Of a stretch of 64,000 nt of DNA, positions 1 through 8,830 are shown piece by piece; within the stretch, counting starts at the first letter, position 1; each line of letters begins with the position of its first letter. Origin of the DNA: Paucidesulfovibrio gracilis DSM 16080 (GTDB taxonomy: Bacteria; Desulfobacterota; Desulfovibrionia; Desulfovibrionales; Desulfovibrionaceae); the NCBI RefSeq assembly GCF_900167125.1, contig NZ_FUYC01000007.1:49401-113400 (forward strand), written 5' to 3'. The position numbers were made by a program, and so were the translations under genes. The notes below the pieces were generated by a model. The model did not search any database and was not told the origin of the DNA. It saw nothing but the letters and a program-made list of their open reading frames with translations.

Positions 1-104
1 GTGTACATCCTCGCGGCAACTTCGCCGCGAATGACGAACAGACCCGCCGCCGCCAAAAGCGGGAACACTATCAATGTGGTCAGAACCGGGTAGCCGAAGT
101 CCAA
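1..104 (-). CDS. nuoM: NuoM-like complex I membrane subunit (5' end only)
   Basis: Only the first 34 codons are in the window; the gene continues past base 1. The visible peptide starts L/M-D-F-G-Y-P-V-L-T-T-L, continues as a hydrophobic helix (FPLLAAAGLFVI) and then reads RGEVAARMY, which resembles the N-terminus of proton-pumping complex I subunit M. I chose the TTG at 104-102 because a GGAG ribosome site lies at 115-112, seven bases upstream. It follows the NuoL-like gene by 26 bases on the same strand, so it is probably the next operon member. With so little sequence, a NuoN or MrpD identity cannot be excluded. Confidence 0.6.
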   Translation of the reverse strand, partial: MDFGYPVLTTLIVFPLLAAAGLFVIRGEVAARMY

Positions 105-130
105 AGCGCGTCTCCGTTTTTTTTTCCGAT

Positions 131-1918
131 CTAGGCCAAGTACCAGACCAGAGCGAACACACACAGCGCCAGGATGGCGGCCAACCCCAGGTAATCCTGC
201 AGGCGGCCCGTCTGCACCTTGGCACCGAGCTTGCCGACGTTCATGACCGTATAGGCCGAACCGTCTACAACGGTGTCGATTCCTTTGCGATCAAACCAAG
301 CGGAGCCTCTGGCGAGTCCCATCAGACCAGCCAGCCCGCCCACGCGGTAGGCCTTGGTCCAGCGATCATCGATCCACGCCAGGGGACGGCAAACCAGCCA
401 CATCACCAACTTCCCGATAAGACGGTAGAAGTAGTCGAAATCCAGGTTGAGCTGCTTGTGCGGGGTAATGACCTTGCGGCAGTAGTAGAAAGCCAGGCCA
501 GAGAATCCAAGCAGGAGCAGGGATTGCAGCACATGCCAGGTCGTCCAGGGAACGTACATGTGTTCCACTTCAAAGGGCAGATAGGCGTACAGCATCTGCG
601 GATACACGCCCTGCGCGATACACAACGCCCCGCCGATTGTCATGGCCGTATACATATTCCAGGGGATGGGCCGCAGCTTGCGGTCGCTCTTGGGCTTGCC
701 GCCCCAGAACGCAAAGTACGGAAGTTTGATGCCCACTGAAATGAACGTCCCCACGGCCGCAATCTCCATGCCCAATGCAAGCCAGGTACGATGCGCCTCG
801 GCCGCTCCAGTGATGGTCATGGTTTTGGAGATGAAGCCGTTGAACAATGGCCAGCCCGAGATGGACAAGGCCGCTATCATGTAAAGGACCATCACCCATG
901 GAAGCCGTCCGACCAGACCGCCCAACTCATCGAGCTTCTGCGTTCCAGCGGAATAGAGCAGACAGCCGACACCCATGAAGAGCAACCCCTTATAGAGGAT
1001 ATGGGCGTAGGCATGAGCGCAGGCGCCGTTGAGCGTCATGGCGGTGCCGATACCGATACCCGCCACCATGTATCCCACCTGGGAAACAATATGATAGGAA
1101 AGAATCCTTCGAGCGTTGTTTTCCATGCAGGCGTACAGCACGCCGTAGACAGCCATAACCGTACCAGCCACTGCCAACACCTCCCAGCCTGCGAATCCGC
1201 GACAAAGCACGTACACAGCAGTCTTGGTGGTGAAGGCACTCATGAACACAGAACCCGTCACGGTGCCGCGAGGATACGCGTCAGGCAGCCATGCGTGCAG
1301 CGGAACAACAGCGGCGTTAACGCAGAAACCGGCGAGAATCAGCCAATGGTAAAATTTGGCTGTGGCCGGGTTGATGTACTCAAAGGCAAAGGTTCCCGTG
1401 GCATTGTACTGAAACAGCAGTCCCGCCAGCAGGAAGAGTCCGCCAATGGTATGGTAGAGGAAATACCGGAATCCTGCCCGGGTTGAGGCGTCGTTTCGCG
1501 CCAACCAAATCAGGAACGTGGAGCCGATGCTCATCAGTTCCCAGAAGACGAACAAGGTCAGGTAGTCCCCGGAAAAGACACAGCCCAAACCGCCCGCCAC
1601 GTAAAGCGCGGCAGAGGCATGCTGGAACTTGTCGTCCACATGCAGGGCGTAGGTGAAGCCGATCAGCGAGACAATGGAGAACACCTGGGCGAAGATGATG
1701 GACAATTTGTCCACCCGGCCCAGGACAAGGGTCTCGCCCATCCAGTTCAACGTGCCGTAGACACCCGGCTCCATGGCAAACACCGAATAAATGGCCAGCA
1801 GCGGCGGCAAAAGCAGCAGCCAACGCCAGTATTTGGAGTCACCCTTAAAAAAGGGCAGCGCCAGGGCCAGGGTCAAAAACCCCAACGAAGGATGGATGAA
1901 ACTAGTCGCCTGAATCAT
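131..1918 (-). CDS. NuoL-like proton/cation-translocating subunit of a complex I-type oxidoreductase
   Basis: A 595-residue polytopic membrane protein of the proton-conducting transporter family (NuoL/M/N, MrpA/D). Family landmarks include FWELMSIGSTFLIWLARND (about 125-145), the helix with H and P in VPLHAWLPDAYPRG (about 206), and HILYKGLLFMGVGCLLY with its conserved His/Lys (about 310). The C-terminal part (FDRKGIDTVVDGSAY... KVQTGRLQDYLGL) resembles the tail of NuoL, where the lateral helix and last transmembrane helix lie. It probably occupies the NuoL position in an ion-pumping arm. It overlaps the 89-residue gene upstream by 17 bases. Databases may instead name it Na+/H+ antiporter subunit D; ion specificity cannot be read from sequence. 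Confidence 0.8.
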   Translation of the reverse strand: MIQATSFIHPSLGFLTLALALPFFKGDSKYWRWLLLLPPLLAIYSVFAMEPGVYGTLNWMGETLVLGRVDKLSIIFAQVFSIVSLIGFTYALHVDDKFQHASAALYVAGGLGCVFSGDYLTLFVFWELMSIGSTFLIWLARNDASTRAGFRYFLYHTIGGLFLLAGLLFQYNATGTFAFEYINPATAKFYHWLILAGFCVNAAVVPLHAWLPDAYPRGTVTGSVFMSAFTTKTAVYVLCRGFAGWEVLAVAGTVMAVYGVLYACMENNARRILSYHIVSQVGYMVAGIGIGTAMTLNGACAHAYAHILYKGLLFMGVGCLLYSAGTQKLDELGGLVGRLPWVMVLYMIAALSISGWPLFNGFISKTMTITGAAEAHRTWLALGMEIAAVGTFISVGIKLPYFAFWGGKPKSDRKLRPIPWNMYTAMTIGGALCIAQGVYPQMLYAYLPFEVEHMYVPWTTWHVLQSLLLLGFSGLAFYYCRKVITPHKQLNLDFDYFYRLIGKLVMWLVCRPLAWIDDRWTKAYRVGGLAGLMGLARGSAWFDRKGIDTVVDGSAYTVMNVGKLGAKVQTGRLQDYLGLAAILALCVFALVWYLA

Positions 1919-2171
1919 AGAATTCCTCGTCCCGAGCGATAAAAGGCTGAACGATTTTCTTCATGACGATGACCATGCCCAGACCGAAAAGCAGTCCGAA
2001 GCCGGCCCAGAACCCCGTATATTTATCCAGCCCGAAGTGGGGATGGTGCGGAGTCCAGATGAAGTTGAGGGCCACGAGGACCGCGAGGATCGCATACATC
2101 GCGATCAGCAGCGTGCTCCCTTTTTCCCGCAGCTTCTCAAAGAAAGCGCCGAGTGGTGTGAGTTCCGCCAT
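1902..2171 (-). CDS. small two-helix membrane protein within the complex I operon
   Basis: An 89-residue protein with two predicted transmembrane helices (TLLIAMYAILAVLVALNFIW about 20-39 and GFWAGFGLLFGLGMVIVMKK about 53-72) and a charged C-terminus rich in Asp/Glu (ARDEEFYDSGD). I recognise no named family. It sits between two antiporter-like subunits; its 3' end overlaps the NuoL-like gene and it lies 10 bases after the upstream gene, so it is almost certainly cotranscribed and probably a structural or assembly component. Small membrane subunits occur in Mrp antiporters (MrpC, F, G), but I cannot assign it to one of them. Confidence 0.75.
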   Translation of the reverse strand: MAELTPLGAFFEKLREKGSTLLIAMYAILAVLVALNFIWTPHHPHFGLDKYTGFWAGFGLLFGLGMVIVMKKIVQPFIARDEEFYDSGD

Positions 2172-2181
2172 TTGCAGCCCC

Positions 2182-3672
2182 CTAGAAGATGCCGTTGCCG
2201 AGCACCTTGATGAAGTTCAGGAACGTCTCCGGGAACAGACCCAGGAAGACCGAAATCAACGCCGTGACAAACAACGGAATGACCATGGTCTTGGACGGTT
2301 CGGAATACTGTCCCACATTGGCCTCGGGCGCAGGCTTAAAGAAGAAGGCCCGCACCAGGATGGGAACAAAGTACCCGGCGTTGAGTGCCGTAGACAGCAG
2401 CAATGCAACCAAAAGGATGGTCTGATGGGCGTCGAGCGCCCCGTTGACCAGATACCATTTGGAAACAAAGCCGCAGACCGGCGGCATACCGATCATGGAC
2501 AGGGAGGCGATACCAAATGCTGTGAAAGTCCACGGCATACGCCAGCCGTATCCGTTCATTTTGCTGATCTTCTTATTATGTGTGGCCACATAGATGGCGC
2601 CGGCACAGAAGAACAAGGTAATCTTTGAAAAGGCATGGTGCGGGATGTGCATCACACCGCCCTGCACAGCCATGGGGGTAAGCATACAAACACCGACCAC
2701 CACGTAGCTGAGCTGGGAAACCGTGGAATAGGCAAGTCTGGCCTTCAGGTCGTCCTTGGTAAGGGCAATGAGGGAGGCCACCACAATGGTGAAGGCCGCC
2801 ACATACGCCGTGGGGATTCCCAAAAAGAGCTTGTCCATGGTTTCCAGACCGAACCCCGAAAGGATCACCCGGCACACCGAGAACACACCGGCCTTAACAA
2901 CGGCCACCGCGTGCAGCAACGCCGAAACAGGCGTGGGCGCGACCATGGCCGAGGGAAGCCAGTTGTGGAACGGCATGAGCGCCGCCTTGGCCAGACCGGC
3001 GATGTACAGAACATAGGTAACGGTCACGAGGATCGGATTCTCGGCCACTACCTCGGCGGAGAAAATGCCTGTGACGATATCGCCAAGCTGGAAGTCCAGC
3101 GTGCCGCACAACACGTATGTCAGCACCATGGCGGGCAGCAGGAAGAGCTTGGACGTACCCATCAAGTAGACCAAGTATTTCCGTGCGCCGTTGAAGGCCT
3201 CCTCGTCCTCGTGGTGCGCGACCAGAGGATACGTGAAAACCGTAATGACCTCATAGAAGAGGTACAGCGTGAAGATGTTGGCCGAGAAACTCACTCCCAT
3301 GGCGCCGAAAATCGCGATGGCGAAACAGAAGTAATATCTCGTTTGCGCATGTTCGTTCAGGCCGCGCATGTAGCCGACGTTGTAGCTCGTGGCAAACATC
3401 CAGAGGAAGGAAGCCACCAGCGCGAAGATGATGCCCAGACCGTCCACACAGAAGCTGACGGAGATACCGGGCATGATGGTAAACAATTTATAATAAGGAA
3501 TCTGGCCGCTGAGCACTGCCGGTACGAACGAGAGGTTCAACAGGAAGGTCACGGCGCCAGCGATCAGGGAGACCGCTTCACGCTTGTAGATATCCTTCCT
3601 GAAGAGCCAGATGAAGTACGGCGCGAGCAGTGTCACCGCCAGGGGCAGAAGCAGGCGTGCGCTCTCATTCAT
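2182..3672 (-). CDS. MrpD/NuoN-like ion-translocating subunit
   Basis: A 496-residue protein with about 14 hydrophobic helices of the proton-conducting transporter family. Landmarks are LYLFYEVITVFTYPLVAH (about 137-154, with the conserved helix-5 Glu), KAALMPFHNWLPSAMVAPTPVSALLHAVAVVKAG (helix-7/8 Lys, His and Pro) and KDDLKARLAYSTVSQLSYVVVG. It most resembles antiporter subunit D and NuoN. It starts two bases after nuoK ends and precedes the small membrane gene by 10 bases. A second antiporter-like subunit in addition to the NuoL-like and NuoM-like genes implies an enlarged or Mrp-like membrane arm. Confidence 0.85.
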   Translation of the reverse strand: MNESARLLLPLAVTLLAPYFIWLFRKDIYKREAVSLIAGAVTFLLNLSFVPAVLSGQIPYYKLFTIMPGISVSFCVDGLGIIFALVASFLWMFATSYNVGYMRGLNEHAQTRYYFCFAIAIFGAMGVSFSANIFTLYLFYEVITVFTYPLVAHHEDEEAFNGARKYLVYLMGTSKLFLLPAMVLTYVLCGTLDFQLGDIVTGIFSAEVVAENPILVTVTYVLYIAGLAKAALMPFHNWLPSAMVAPTPVSALLHAVAVVKAGVFSVCRVILSGFGLETMDKLFLGIPTAYVAAFTIVVASLIALTKDDLKARLAYSTVSQLSYVVVGVCMLTPMAVQGGVMHIPHHAFSKITLFFCAGAIYVATHNKKISKMNGYGWRMPWTFTAFGIASLSMIGMPPVCGFVSKWYLVNGALDAHQTILLVALLLSTALNAGYFVPILVRAFFFKPAPEANVGQYSEPSKTMVIPLFVTALISVFLGLFPETFLNFIKVLGNGIF

Positions 3673-3674
3673 AG

Positions 3675-3983
3675 CTAATCCTTCAGCGTGGAAACTTCAC
3701 GGGTTTTCGTGGTGCCGAATCGTTTGGCAACCACTACGATGATGGACAGCACCAGCGTGGCTTCGGCCGCGGCCAAACCCATGACCAGAAGCGTGCCCAA
3801 CTGTCCCAGAACCGCGTCGGTTTCGGTAAGCTGCGCGGCCGCCACAATGGACAGCCCGGCACCGTTGAGCATCAGCTCTACGGCAATCAGCATACCGACC
3901 AGACTTCGGCGCTGTGCAATCCCAAAGAGCCCCAGGCAGAGCAGCAGGAGCGCAACCAGTTGATACAACGTGAGCGGACTCAT
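3675..3983 (-). CDS. nuoK: NADH-quinone oxidoreductase subunit K
   Basis: A 102-residue protein with three transmembrane helices, the usual NuoK size. The two membrane-embedded glutamates needed for proton transfer in the family are visible in VELMLNGAGL and LAAAEATLVLSI. I start it at ATG 3983 (MSPLTLYQL) rather than at an upstream in-frame codon, because this ATG overlaps the nuoJ stop as ATGA and gives the family length. It belongs to the membrane arm next to NuoJ and NuoA. Expression is presumably coupled to nuoJ. Confidence 0.93.
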   Translation of the reverse strand: MSPLTLYQLVALLLLCLGLFGIAQRRSLVGMLIAVELMLNGAGLSIVAAAQLTETDAVLGQLGTLLVMGLAAAEATLVLSIIVVVAKRFGTTKTREVSTLKD

Positions 3984-4489
3984 TTCTTCCCCCTCTTCTC
4001 CCAAGCCAGCAGCACGGCTCCCGACATGGCCACCAGCAGCACCACGGAGATCAGCTCAAAAGCCAGGAAATAGGAGCTGAGCAGCCCCTCTCCGAGTTGC
4101 TGGATAGAGACCTCCGCGGGCATCAACGAACTTGCCGGCGGCCGATTCATGATCAGCCACGCCAAGACGCCCCCCACGGACATGACCGCGCCCAGTGCGT
4201 ACAGATGTTGCCGCACCGGAGCGGGTTCGCTCTCATCGCCATGCCCGTGCGCATCCGTGAGCATGACCGCGAAGAAAATCAACACGGCCACTGCGCCGAC
4301 ATAAATCAGCAGTTGCATGAACGCCATAAACGGGGTTCCGAGCAACATATACATACCGGCAACGCCAATGAGCGTACTGATCAGACCGATCAAGGCACGC
4401 ACAAGACTGCTGCTGCCGACCGCCACGATCCCGCCCCCGAGAATGATGAGGGCGTAGACCCAAAATGCGATTTTAGCCATCAGTTCCAT
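3980..4489 (-). CDS. nuoJ: NADH-quinone oxidoreductase subunit J
   Basis: A 169-residue membrane protein with five predicted helices. The family region GTPFMAFMQLLIYVGAVAVLIFFAVML (about 50-77) is clear and contains the pi-bulge helix that couples quinone chemistry to proton movement in complex I. The start lies five bases after the nuoI stop and the stop overlaps the nuoK start. A polar stretch after helix 3 (TDAHGHGDESEPAPVRQH) is somewhat longer than in E. coli. Confidence 0.92.
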   Translation of the reverse strand: MELMAKIAFWVYALIILGGGIVAVGSSSLVRALIGLISTLIGVAGMYMLLGTPFMAFMQLLIYVGAVAVLIFFAVMLTDAHGHGDESEPAPVRQHLYALGAVMSVGGVLAWLIMNRPPASSLMPAEVSIQQLGEGLLSSYFLAFELISVVLLVAMSGAVLLAWEKRGKK

Positions 4490-4494
4490 AGTGC

Positions 4495-5085
4495 CTACGC
4501 CTCACTCTTTGCCGCGCTTGCCGTGTCCGCCGCGGAAGCGCCGGGGACGGCTTTTGCGGATTGTTCAGCCTGACGCTGAAGCCGTTGCAGCAGGTCGAAC
4601 TTAAAGTCGTCCCTGCTGGTTCCCACCAGATAGATATTGTTGGAATACCGCAACGACCCCACCGGGCAATTCTCAATGCACGTCCCGCACAAGCTGCACA
4701 GGCTGTAATCGTACATGAATTTGGCAGGTTCCTTGGGAGCCTTGGGCTTTTTGACCTTTTCCCCACGCTCCTCGGCTTCCTTCATGGCCTGCTCTTCTTC
4801 GGGAGTCGGCTTGGGAGCCTTGGCCTTGACCACCGTAAGGCATCCGCTGGGGCAGTTGGTCACACACATCATGCAGGCGATACATTTGGCCTTGAGCGGA
4901 TCCTTGGGCTTGGGCACCAGTTCCACATGCCCGCCAAACGTCTGCTCCACGTCCTCGTCCACGGTTTCACGGGGATAATGCACCGTGACCGTGGGCTGCA
5001 CAAAGTACTTGCCCGTGACCCGCAAGCCCACAAACAGGCTCCAGAGATCCTTGACGCTTTGAATAACTTCTTTCACTGCACTCAT
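4495..5085 (-). CDS. nuoI: NADH-quinone oxidoreductase subunit I (two [4Fe-4S] clusters)
   Basis: A 196-residue 8Fe ferredoxin-type subunit that wires electrons toward cluster N2. Two CxxCxxCxxxCP motifs are present: CIACMMCVTNCP and CSLCGTCIENCP. Between them is a lysine/glutamate-rich insertion of about 30 residues (KPTPEEEQAMKEAEERGEKV), and an Ala-rich tail follows the second cluster. I place the start at ATG 5085 (MSAVKEVIQ), which matches the family N-terminus; the frame is open for another 62 codons upstream but that part overlaps nuoH and looks unrelated. No NuoE, F or G gene lies in the window, so electrons probably reach this subunit from ferredoxin or another donor. Confidence 0.93.
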   Translation of the reverse strand: MSAVKEVIQSVKDLWSLFVGLRVTGKYFVQPTVTVHYPRETVDEDVEQTFGGHVELVPKPKDPLKAKCIACMMCVTNCPSGCLTVVKAKAPKPTPEEEQAMKEAEERGEKVKKPKAPKEPAKFMYDYSLCSLCGTCIENCPVGSLRYSNNIYLVGTSRDDFKFDLLQRLQRQAEQSAKAVPGASAADTASAAKSEA

Positions 5086-5102
5086 TTGTTTTCCGCCCTC
5101 CC

Positions 5103-6074
5103 CTAGAACACCTTCATGAAGAAAGCGGTTGCCAAAAGGTTCACCGTCCCCAGCGGCAACAGCCACTTCCAGTTGATGTTCAGCAACTGGACAAAGGTCA
5201 CGCGGGGATATGTCCAGCGGATCCAGATGATGAACAGCAAAATCGCGTAGGCCTTGGGCAGGAACCACCACCAGCCGTCCGATCCGAACGGTCCCTGGTA
5301 GCCGCCCAGGAAAAGCACGGTGGCCACACTGGCGACCACAACCATGTACGCGTACTCGGCCATGAAGAAGAGTCCGAAGCCCATGCTCGAGAATTCCGTA
5401 TGGAACCCGGCCGTAAGCTCGGATTCTGCTTCGGGAAGGTCGAACGGCGCACGGTTTGTTTCGCCCACGGCGCTAATGATGAAGATGATGAAGGCCAATG
5501 GCTGCCAGACCACATTCCATTGCCAGGGCCATGCGCCCTGCCCTTCGGTGATCGCCACAAAATCCAGTGTGCCGGTCATGAAGGCCACGGCCAGCACGGA
5601 CAGCAGCAACGGAATTTCATAGGCCACGGACTGCGCCACGGCACGGGCCGCACCGAGCAGGCCGTATTTGTTGTTGGAGGCCCAGCCCGCCAGGAGCAGG
5701 GCCAGAACGTTGAATCCGGCAAAGGCCAGGATCAAAAGCATGCCCAGATTGATCTGCATGCCTGTGAGGATCGGCCCGTACGGCAACACCAGGAACAGCA
5801 ACAACACCGGGAACATGGACAGCAAGGGCGCCATCCAGAACAAGATGGGATCTGCTCCGTTGGGCATGACAAGCTGCTTACACATCAGCTTGATGCCGTC
5901 CACGAGCGGCTGCAGGATACCCTGCGGGCCAACCTCGAAGGGGCCGGGCCGACGCTGGATGAACCCGGCGCCTTTGCGTTCGAAATAGACCAACACCAAG
6001 GCGTTCAGGCCGACCCAGGCCATGATCGCAATCAAGGCGATGATCATATGCAAGAGTTGGGGATGAATGCTCAT
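5103..6074 (-). CDS. nuoH: NADH-quinone oxidoreductase subunit H
   Basis: A 323-residue membrane protein with about eight helices that forms the quinone tunnel with NuoB and NuoD. Conserved stretches include YFERKGAGFIQRRPGP (cytosolic loop 1), GWASNNKYGLLGAARAVAQ and GETNRAPFDLPEAESELTAG. The N-terminal ERK and the ETNR..FDLPE..SE..AG loop are the strongest NuoH signatures. Length fits the family. It lies 9 bases after nuoD and 17 bases before nuoI. Confidence 0.96.
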   Translation of the reverse strand: MSIHPQLLHMIIALIAIMAWVGLNALVLVYFERKGAGFIQRRPGPFEVGPQGILQPLVDGIKLMCKQLVMPNGADPILFWMAPLLSMFPVLLLFLVLPYGPILTGMQINLGMLLILAFAGFNVLALLLAGWASNNKYGLLGAARAVAQSVAYEIPLLLSVLAVAFMTGTLDFVAITEGQGAWPWQWNVVWQPLAFIIFIISAVGETNRAPFDLPEAESELTAGFHTEFSSMGFGLFFMAEYAYMVVVASVATVLFLGGYQGPFGSDGWWWFLPKAYAILLFIIWIRWTYPRVTFVQLLNINWKWLLPLGTVNLLATAFFMKVF

Positions 6075-6083
6075 TCTCGCTCC

Positions 6084-7256
6084 CTACCTGTCGATTTCCG
6101 GAATGATCAGGTCCAGACTGCCCAGGACCGCCACGGCGTCCGCCAGCAACATTCCCCGGCACGCCTCGGCAAAACAACTCAAGTTGGAGAAGCCCGGAGC
6201 GCGCAGCTTGATGCGATATGGAACCTTGCTGCCGTCGCTGACAACGTAGACACCGACCTTGCCCCGGCCGCCTTCCACCGCGAAGTAGGCCTCACCGGCA
6301 GGCATCTTGGCCTGCGGCTTGGGTGCGCCCTTGACCAGGTGCGGCCCTTCGGCACCGGGAAGCTGTTCCAGAGCCTGCTCAATGATGCGGCAACTCTGTT
6401 CCATTTCCTCCATGCGGACCAAGTAGCGCCCCATGGAACAGGCCGTTGTCTCGGTAGGCACCTTAAAGTCGAAGCGGTCGTACACGCCGAACGGTTCGCT
6501 TACGCGCAGGTCGTAGGCCAGACCCGCACCGCGGGCAACGGGACCGGTAGCGCCGTAGCGGGCCACCATGTCCTTGTCCATGATACCGATGTCTTCCACA
6601 CGTTTGCGCAGAATGATGTTGTCCGTGACCAGATCCTTGTACATGGGCAGGCGTTCACGGAACCGGGCAATGAATGCCTTGGTTCCTTCAAGGAACGTTT
6701 CGTCCAGGTCGCAGGCAACGCCGCCAAGACGGAAGTAGGAATAGGTCAGGCGGGAGGCTGTCGGCCGCTGAAGCAAATCCAGCAGATGTTCACGATCATC
6801 GAACGCGTACATGATGGGCGTGAACGCGCCCAGGTCCAGAATGTAGGCGCCCCACCAGAGCAGATGCGAGGTGAGGCGGTTCATTTCATTGGTGATGACG
6901 CGGATGTATTCGGCCCGTTCAGGCACTTCGATCCCGGCGAGTTTTTCAACCGCACCGCAATAGGCCCAGTTCCAAGCCAGGGGATGACCGTAGTCCACAC
7001 GGCCCATATTGGGCATGAACTGTCCCCAGGTTTTGGTCTCGCCCATTTTCTCGTGCATCCTGTGCAAATAGCCGAACACGGGTTCAGCGCGCAGGATGTA
7101 CTCGCCATCCAGTTCGAGGACCACGCGCAACACTCCGTGCGTGGAGGGATGCTGTGGTCCCAAGTTCAAAATGAGGGAATCGGGCCGGGCTTCTTTGGCG
7201 AAATTCCTGGTATAGAAATCGCCGCCGACCTGTTCCAGATTGGGATAACGTGTCAT
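6084..7256 (-). CDS. nuoD: NADH-quinone oxidoreductase subunit D
   Basis: A 390-residue homolog of the 49-kDa complex I subunit, related to the large subunit of [NiFe] hydrogenases but without its metal-binding cysteines. Signatures are LNLGPQHPSTHGVLR (quinone-site His), GYLHRMHEKMGE, MNRLTSHLLWWGAY and the C-terminal AVLGSLDLIIPEIDR. It is a separate protein, not a NuoCD fusion. The ATG at 7256 starts 20 bases after the nuoC stop. Confidence 0.96.
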   Translation of the reverse strand: MTRYPNLEQVGGDFYTRNFAKEARPDSLILNLGPQHPSTHGVLRVVLELDGEYILRAEPVFGYLHRMHEKMGETKTWGQFMPNMGRVDYGHPLAWNWAYCGAVEKLAGIEVPERAEYIRVITNEMNRLTSHLLWWGAYILDLGAFTPIMYAFDDREHLLDLLQRPTASRLTYSYFRLGGVACDLDETFLEGTKAFIARFRERLPMYKDLVTDNIILRKRVEDIGIMDKDMVARYGATGPVARGAGLAYDLRVSEPFGVYDRFDFKVPTETTACSMGRYLVRMEEMEQSCRIIEQALEQLPGAEGPHLVKGAPKPQAKMPAGEAYFAVEGGRGKVGVYVVSDGSKVPYRIKLRAPGFSNLSCFAEACRGMLLADAVAVLGSLDLIIPEIDR

Positions 7257-7276
7257 AGCTCAATCCTTCCCGTTGC

Positions 7277-7810
7277 CTAGCCTTCGGCCGGTGCTTCTTC
7301 GGCGGGTTCGTCCGCGAACAGCGCCTCAACAGCGGCGCTGCAGGTCTCCGTTTCATACAGCGACATCAGACTCTTCAGCCCGGTACGCTTTTTGTCGGTC
7401 TTCAGCAGCGGCGGCTGGATGCGTTGATCTTCTTCCGCCGGCAACAGCAGAGGAATGAGGTTGGCATGCCCCTCAAAAACAACACCGTGAAAATCGCAGG
7501 TTTCCCGCTCATGCCAATCCGCGCCCTGGAAGATGTCCGAGATGGTGGGAACCGTGGGCTCCTCACCGGAAACCAACACCTTGAGCGTAATCCGCCCCGG
7601 TTTGGTCATCTTGTCAAAATGGTACACCACGAGCATTCCGTCCGTGGTATCCAGGGCCAATACGTCCTCCACGAACCAACCGTCTTTGTAGAGACGTTGT
7701 GCGGCTTTCCGCAGGACAGTCGGTTTAAGGAAGAACACCCATTCCTGGCCTGTTTTGGCAAAATCGGCCCGGGCTTTACATTCCACAGGAAGGCCGTCGA
7801 ACAATTTCAT
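7277..7810 (-). CDS. nuoC: NADH-quinone oxidoreductase subunit C
   Basis: A 177-residue homolog of the 30-kDa complex I subunit in the peripheral arm. The family signature (ER-E-x-D-x-x-G-x-x-F-x-G-H) appears as WHERETCDFHGVVFEGH at about 100-116. The C-terminus carries an acidic Ala/Glu-rich tail (ADEPAEEAPAEG). The start is one base from the nuoB stop, which indicates translational coupling. Confidence 0.92.
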   Translation of the reverse strand: MKLFDGLPVECKARADFAKTGQEWVFFLKPTVLRKAAQRLYKDGWFVEDVLALDTTDGMLVVYHFDKMTKPGRITLKVLVSGEEPTVPTISDIFQGADWHERETCDFHGVVFEGHANLIPLLLPAEEDQRIQPPLLKTDKKRTGLKSLMSLYETETCSAAVEALFADEPAEEAPAEG

Positions 7811-7811
7811 A

Positions 7812-8363
7812 TCAGCCCTCCTCCTTCAGCGCGGGAACCGGCCACCAGCGGCGTCCCGTGATCTGCTGCTGCAGCGTGAACAACCCCTCGAGCAGCCCCT
7901 CCGGACGGGGAGGACACCCGGGGACATAGACATCCACGGGAACGAGCGTATCGATTCCCTCCACCAGGTTGTAGGCTCCCTTGAAATTAAACGGCCCACC
8001 AGAGATGGCACAGTTGCCCATGGCCAAAACGTACTTCGGTGCGGGCATCTGCTCGTACAGACGGACAATGGCGGGAGCCATCTTCTTGGTCACAGTACCG
8101 GCCACGATCATCAAATCGGCCTGCCGCGGGGAAGGCCGGAACACCTCGGCGCCGAAGCGGGCCAGGTCGTACCGGGCCATACCGGTGCTCATCATTTCGA
8201 TGGCGCAGCAAGCCAGTCCAAAGGTCATGGGCCAGATGGACATGGCCCGACAGACATTGAGGATCTTGTCCACAAGCTGGATCTGGACCAGTGCCGGCTC
8301 CACAGTCCCCGCGGTTTGCCGCAGGGTTGCCAGTTCCTCTACAGATTGATTCGGCGTGGCCAT
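7812..8363 (-). CDS. nuoB: NADH-quinone oxidoreductase subunit B (cluster N2)
   Basis: A 183-residue subunit that binds the terminal [4Fe-4S] cluster N2. All ligands are visible: the tandem cysteines in [11 protein letters not shown], the cysteine of MGNCAISGG, and the one in [10 protein letters not shown]. The extra N-terminal 30 residues are polar. Its first 25 bases overlap the end of nuoA. It is the electron exit point to quinone together with NuoD and NuoH. Confidence 0.96.
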   Translation of the reverse strand: MATPNQSVEELATLRQTAGTVEPALVQIQLVDKILNVCRAMSIWPMTFGLACCAIEMMSTGMARYDLARFGAEVFRPSPRQADLMIVAGTVTKKMAPAIVRLYEQMPAPKYVLAMGNCAISGGPFNFKGAYNLVEGIDTLVPVDVYVPGCPPRPEGLLEGLFTLQQQITGRRWWPVPALKEEG

Positions 8364-8719
8364 GAAAACACCCCTTTAGCCCAGAAATAGACAATGGATA
8401 CGCCCAGAACGAAAAGGAAAATAAAGACCTTGACGAACGGCAACCAGCCCTCGATGGAGCCATAGGCCGTGGCCACCGGGAACAGGTACAGCACGTCCAC
8501 GTCGAACGCGAGAAAGATCAAAGCGTAACAGTAATAGGAAATGCCCCACTTGACCCAGGAACTGCCATGCGGACGCATGCCGCACTCAAACGGCATTCCC
8601 AGATCGCCTCCTCTGGCCTGCGGCCCAAGCAGCACGGCCAGAATCAGCGGACCAACCCCGAAGAGCAGCCCGCCGAGTAGAAACAGCACAATGGCAAGAT
8701 GCAACCAACTGAAGACCAT
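8339..8719 (-). CDS. nuoA: NADH-quinone oxidoreductase subunit A
   Basis: A 126-residue membrane protein with three helices and the family loop [40 protein letters not shown] (about 43-82), which includes the conserved E-C-G and FDVE-like segment. It is the first gene of the operon; about 210 bases separate it from the next upstream gene, with a Rex-like palindrome at 8831-8848. Confidence 0.93.
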   Translation of the reverse strand: MVFSWLHLAIVLFLLGGLLFGVGPLILAVLLGPQARGGDLGMPFECGMRPHGSSWVKWGISYYCYALIFLAFDVDVLYLFPVATAYGSIEGWLPFVKVFIFLFVLGVSIVYFWAKGVFSWPRRINL

Positions 8720-8830
8720 ACGTGACCTCTACCCCTTGTTTTGTGCGGCGCCCGAATTCGGCCCGGGCGCATGCCACCTACACGGAATGGTGCTTTTTTT
8801 TGCCCCATAACCCAAGTTACGTCAAGAACT

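Noticed and set aside
5400..7280. A long plus-strand open frame antisense to nuoH and nuoD
   Set aside because: It is a GC-driven shadow; the opposite strand carries two certain complex I genes, and the translation is rich in His, Gln and Arg without any domain.
8820..8825. TTGACG as the -35 box of the nuo promoter (minus strand)
   Set aside because: No acceptable -10 box lies 16-18 bases downstream (the sequence there is CAAAAA); the pair overlapping the Rex-like site fits better.
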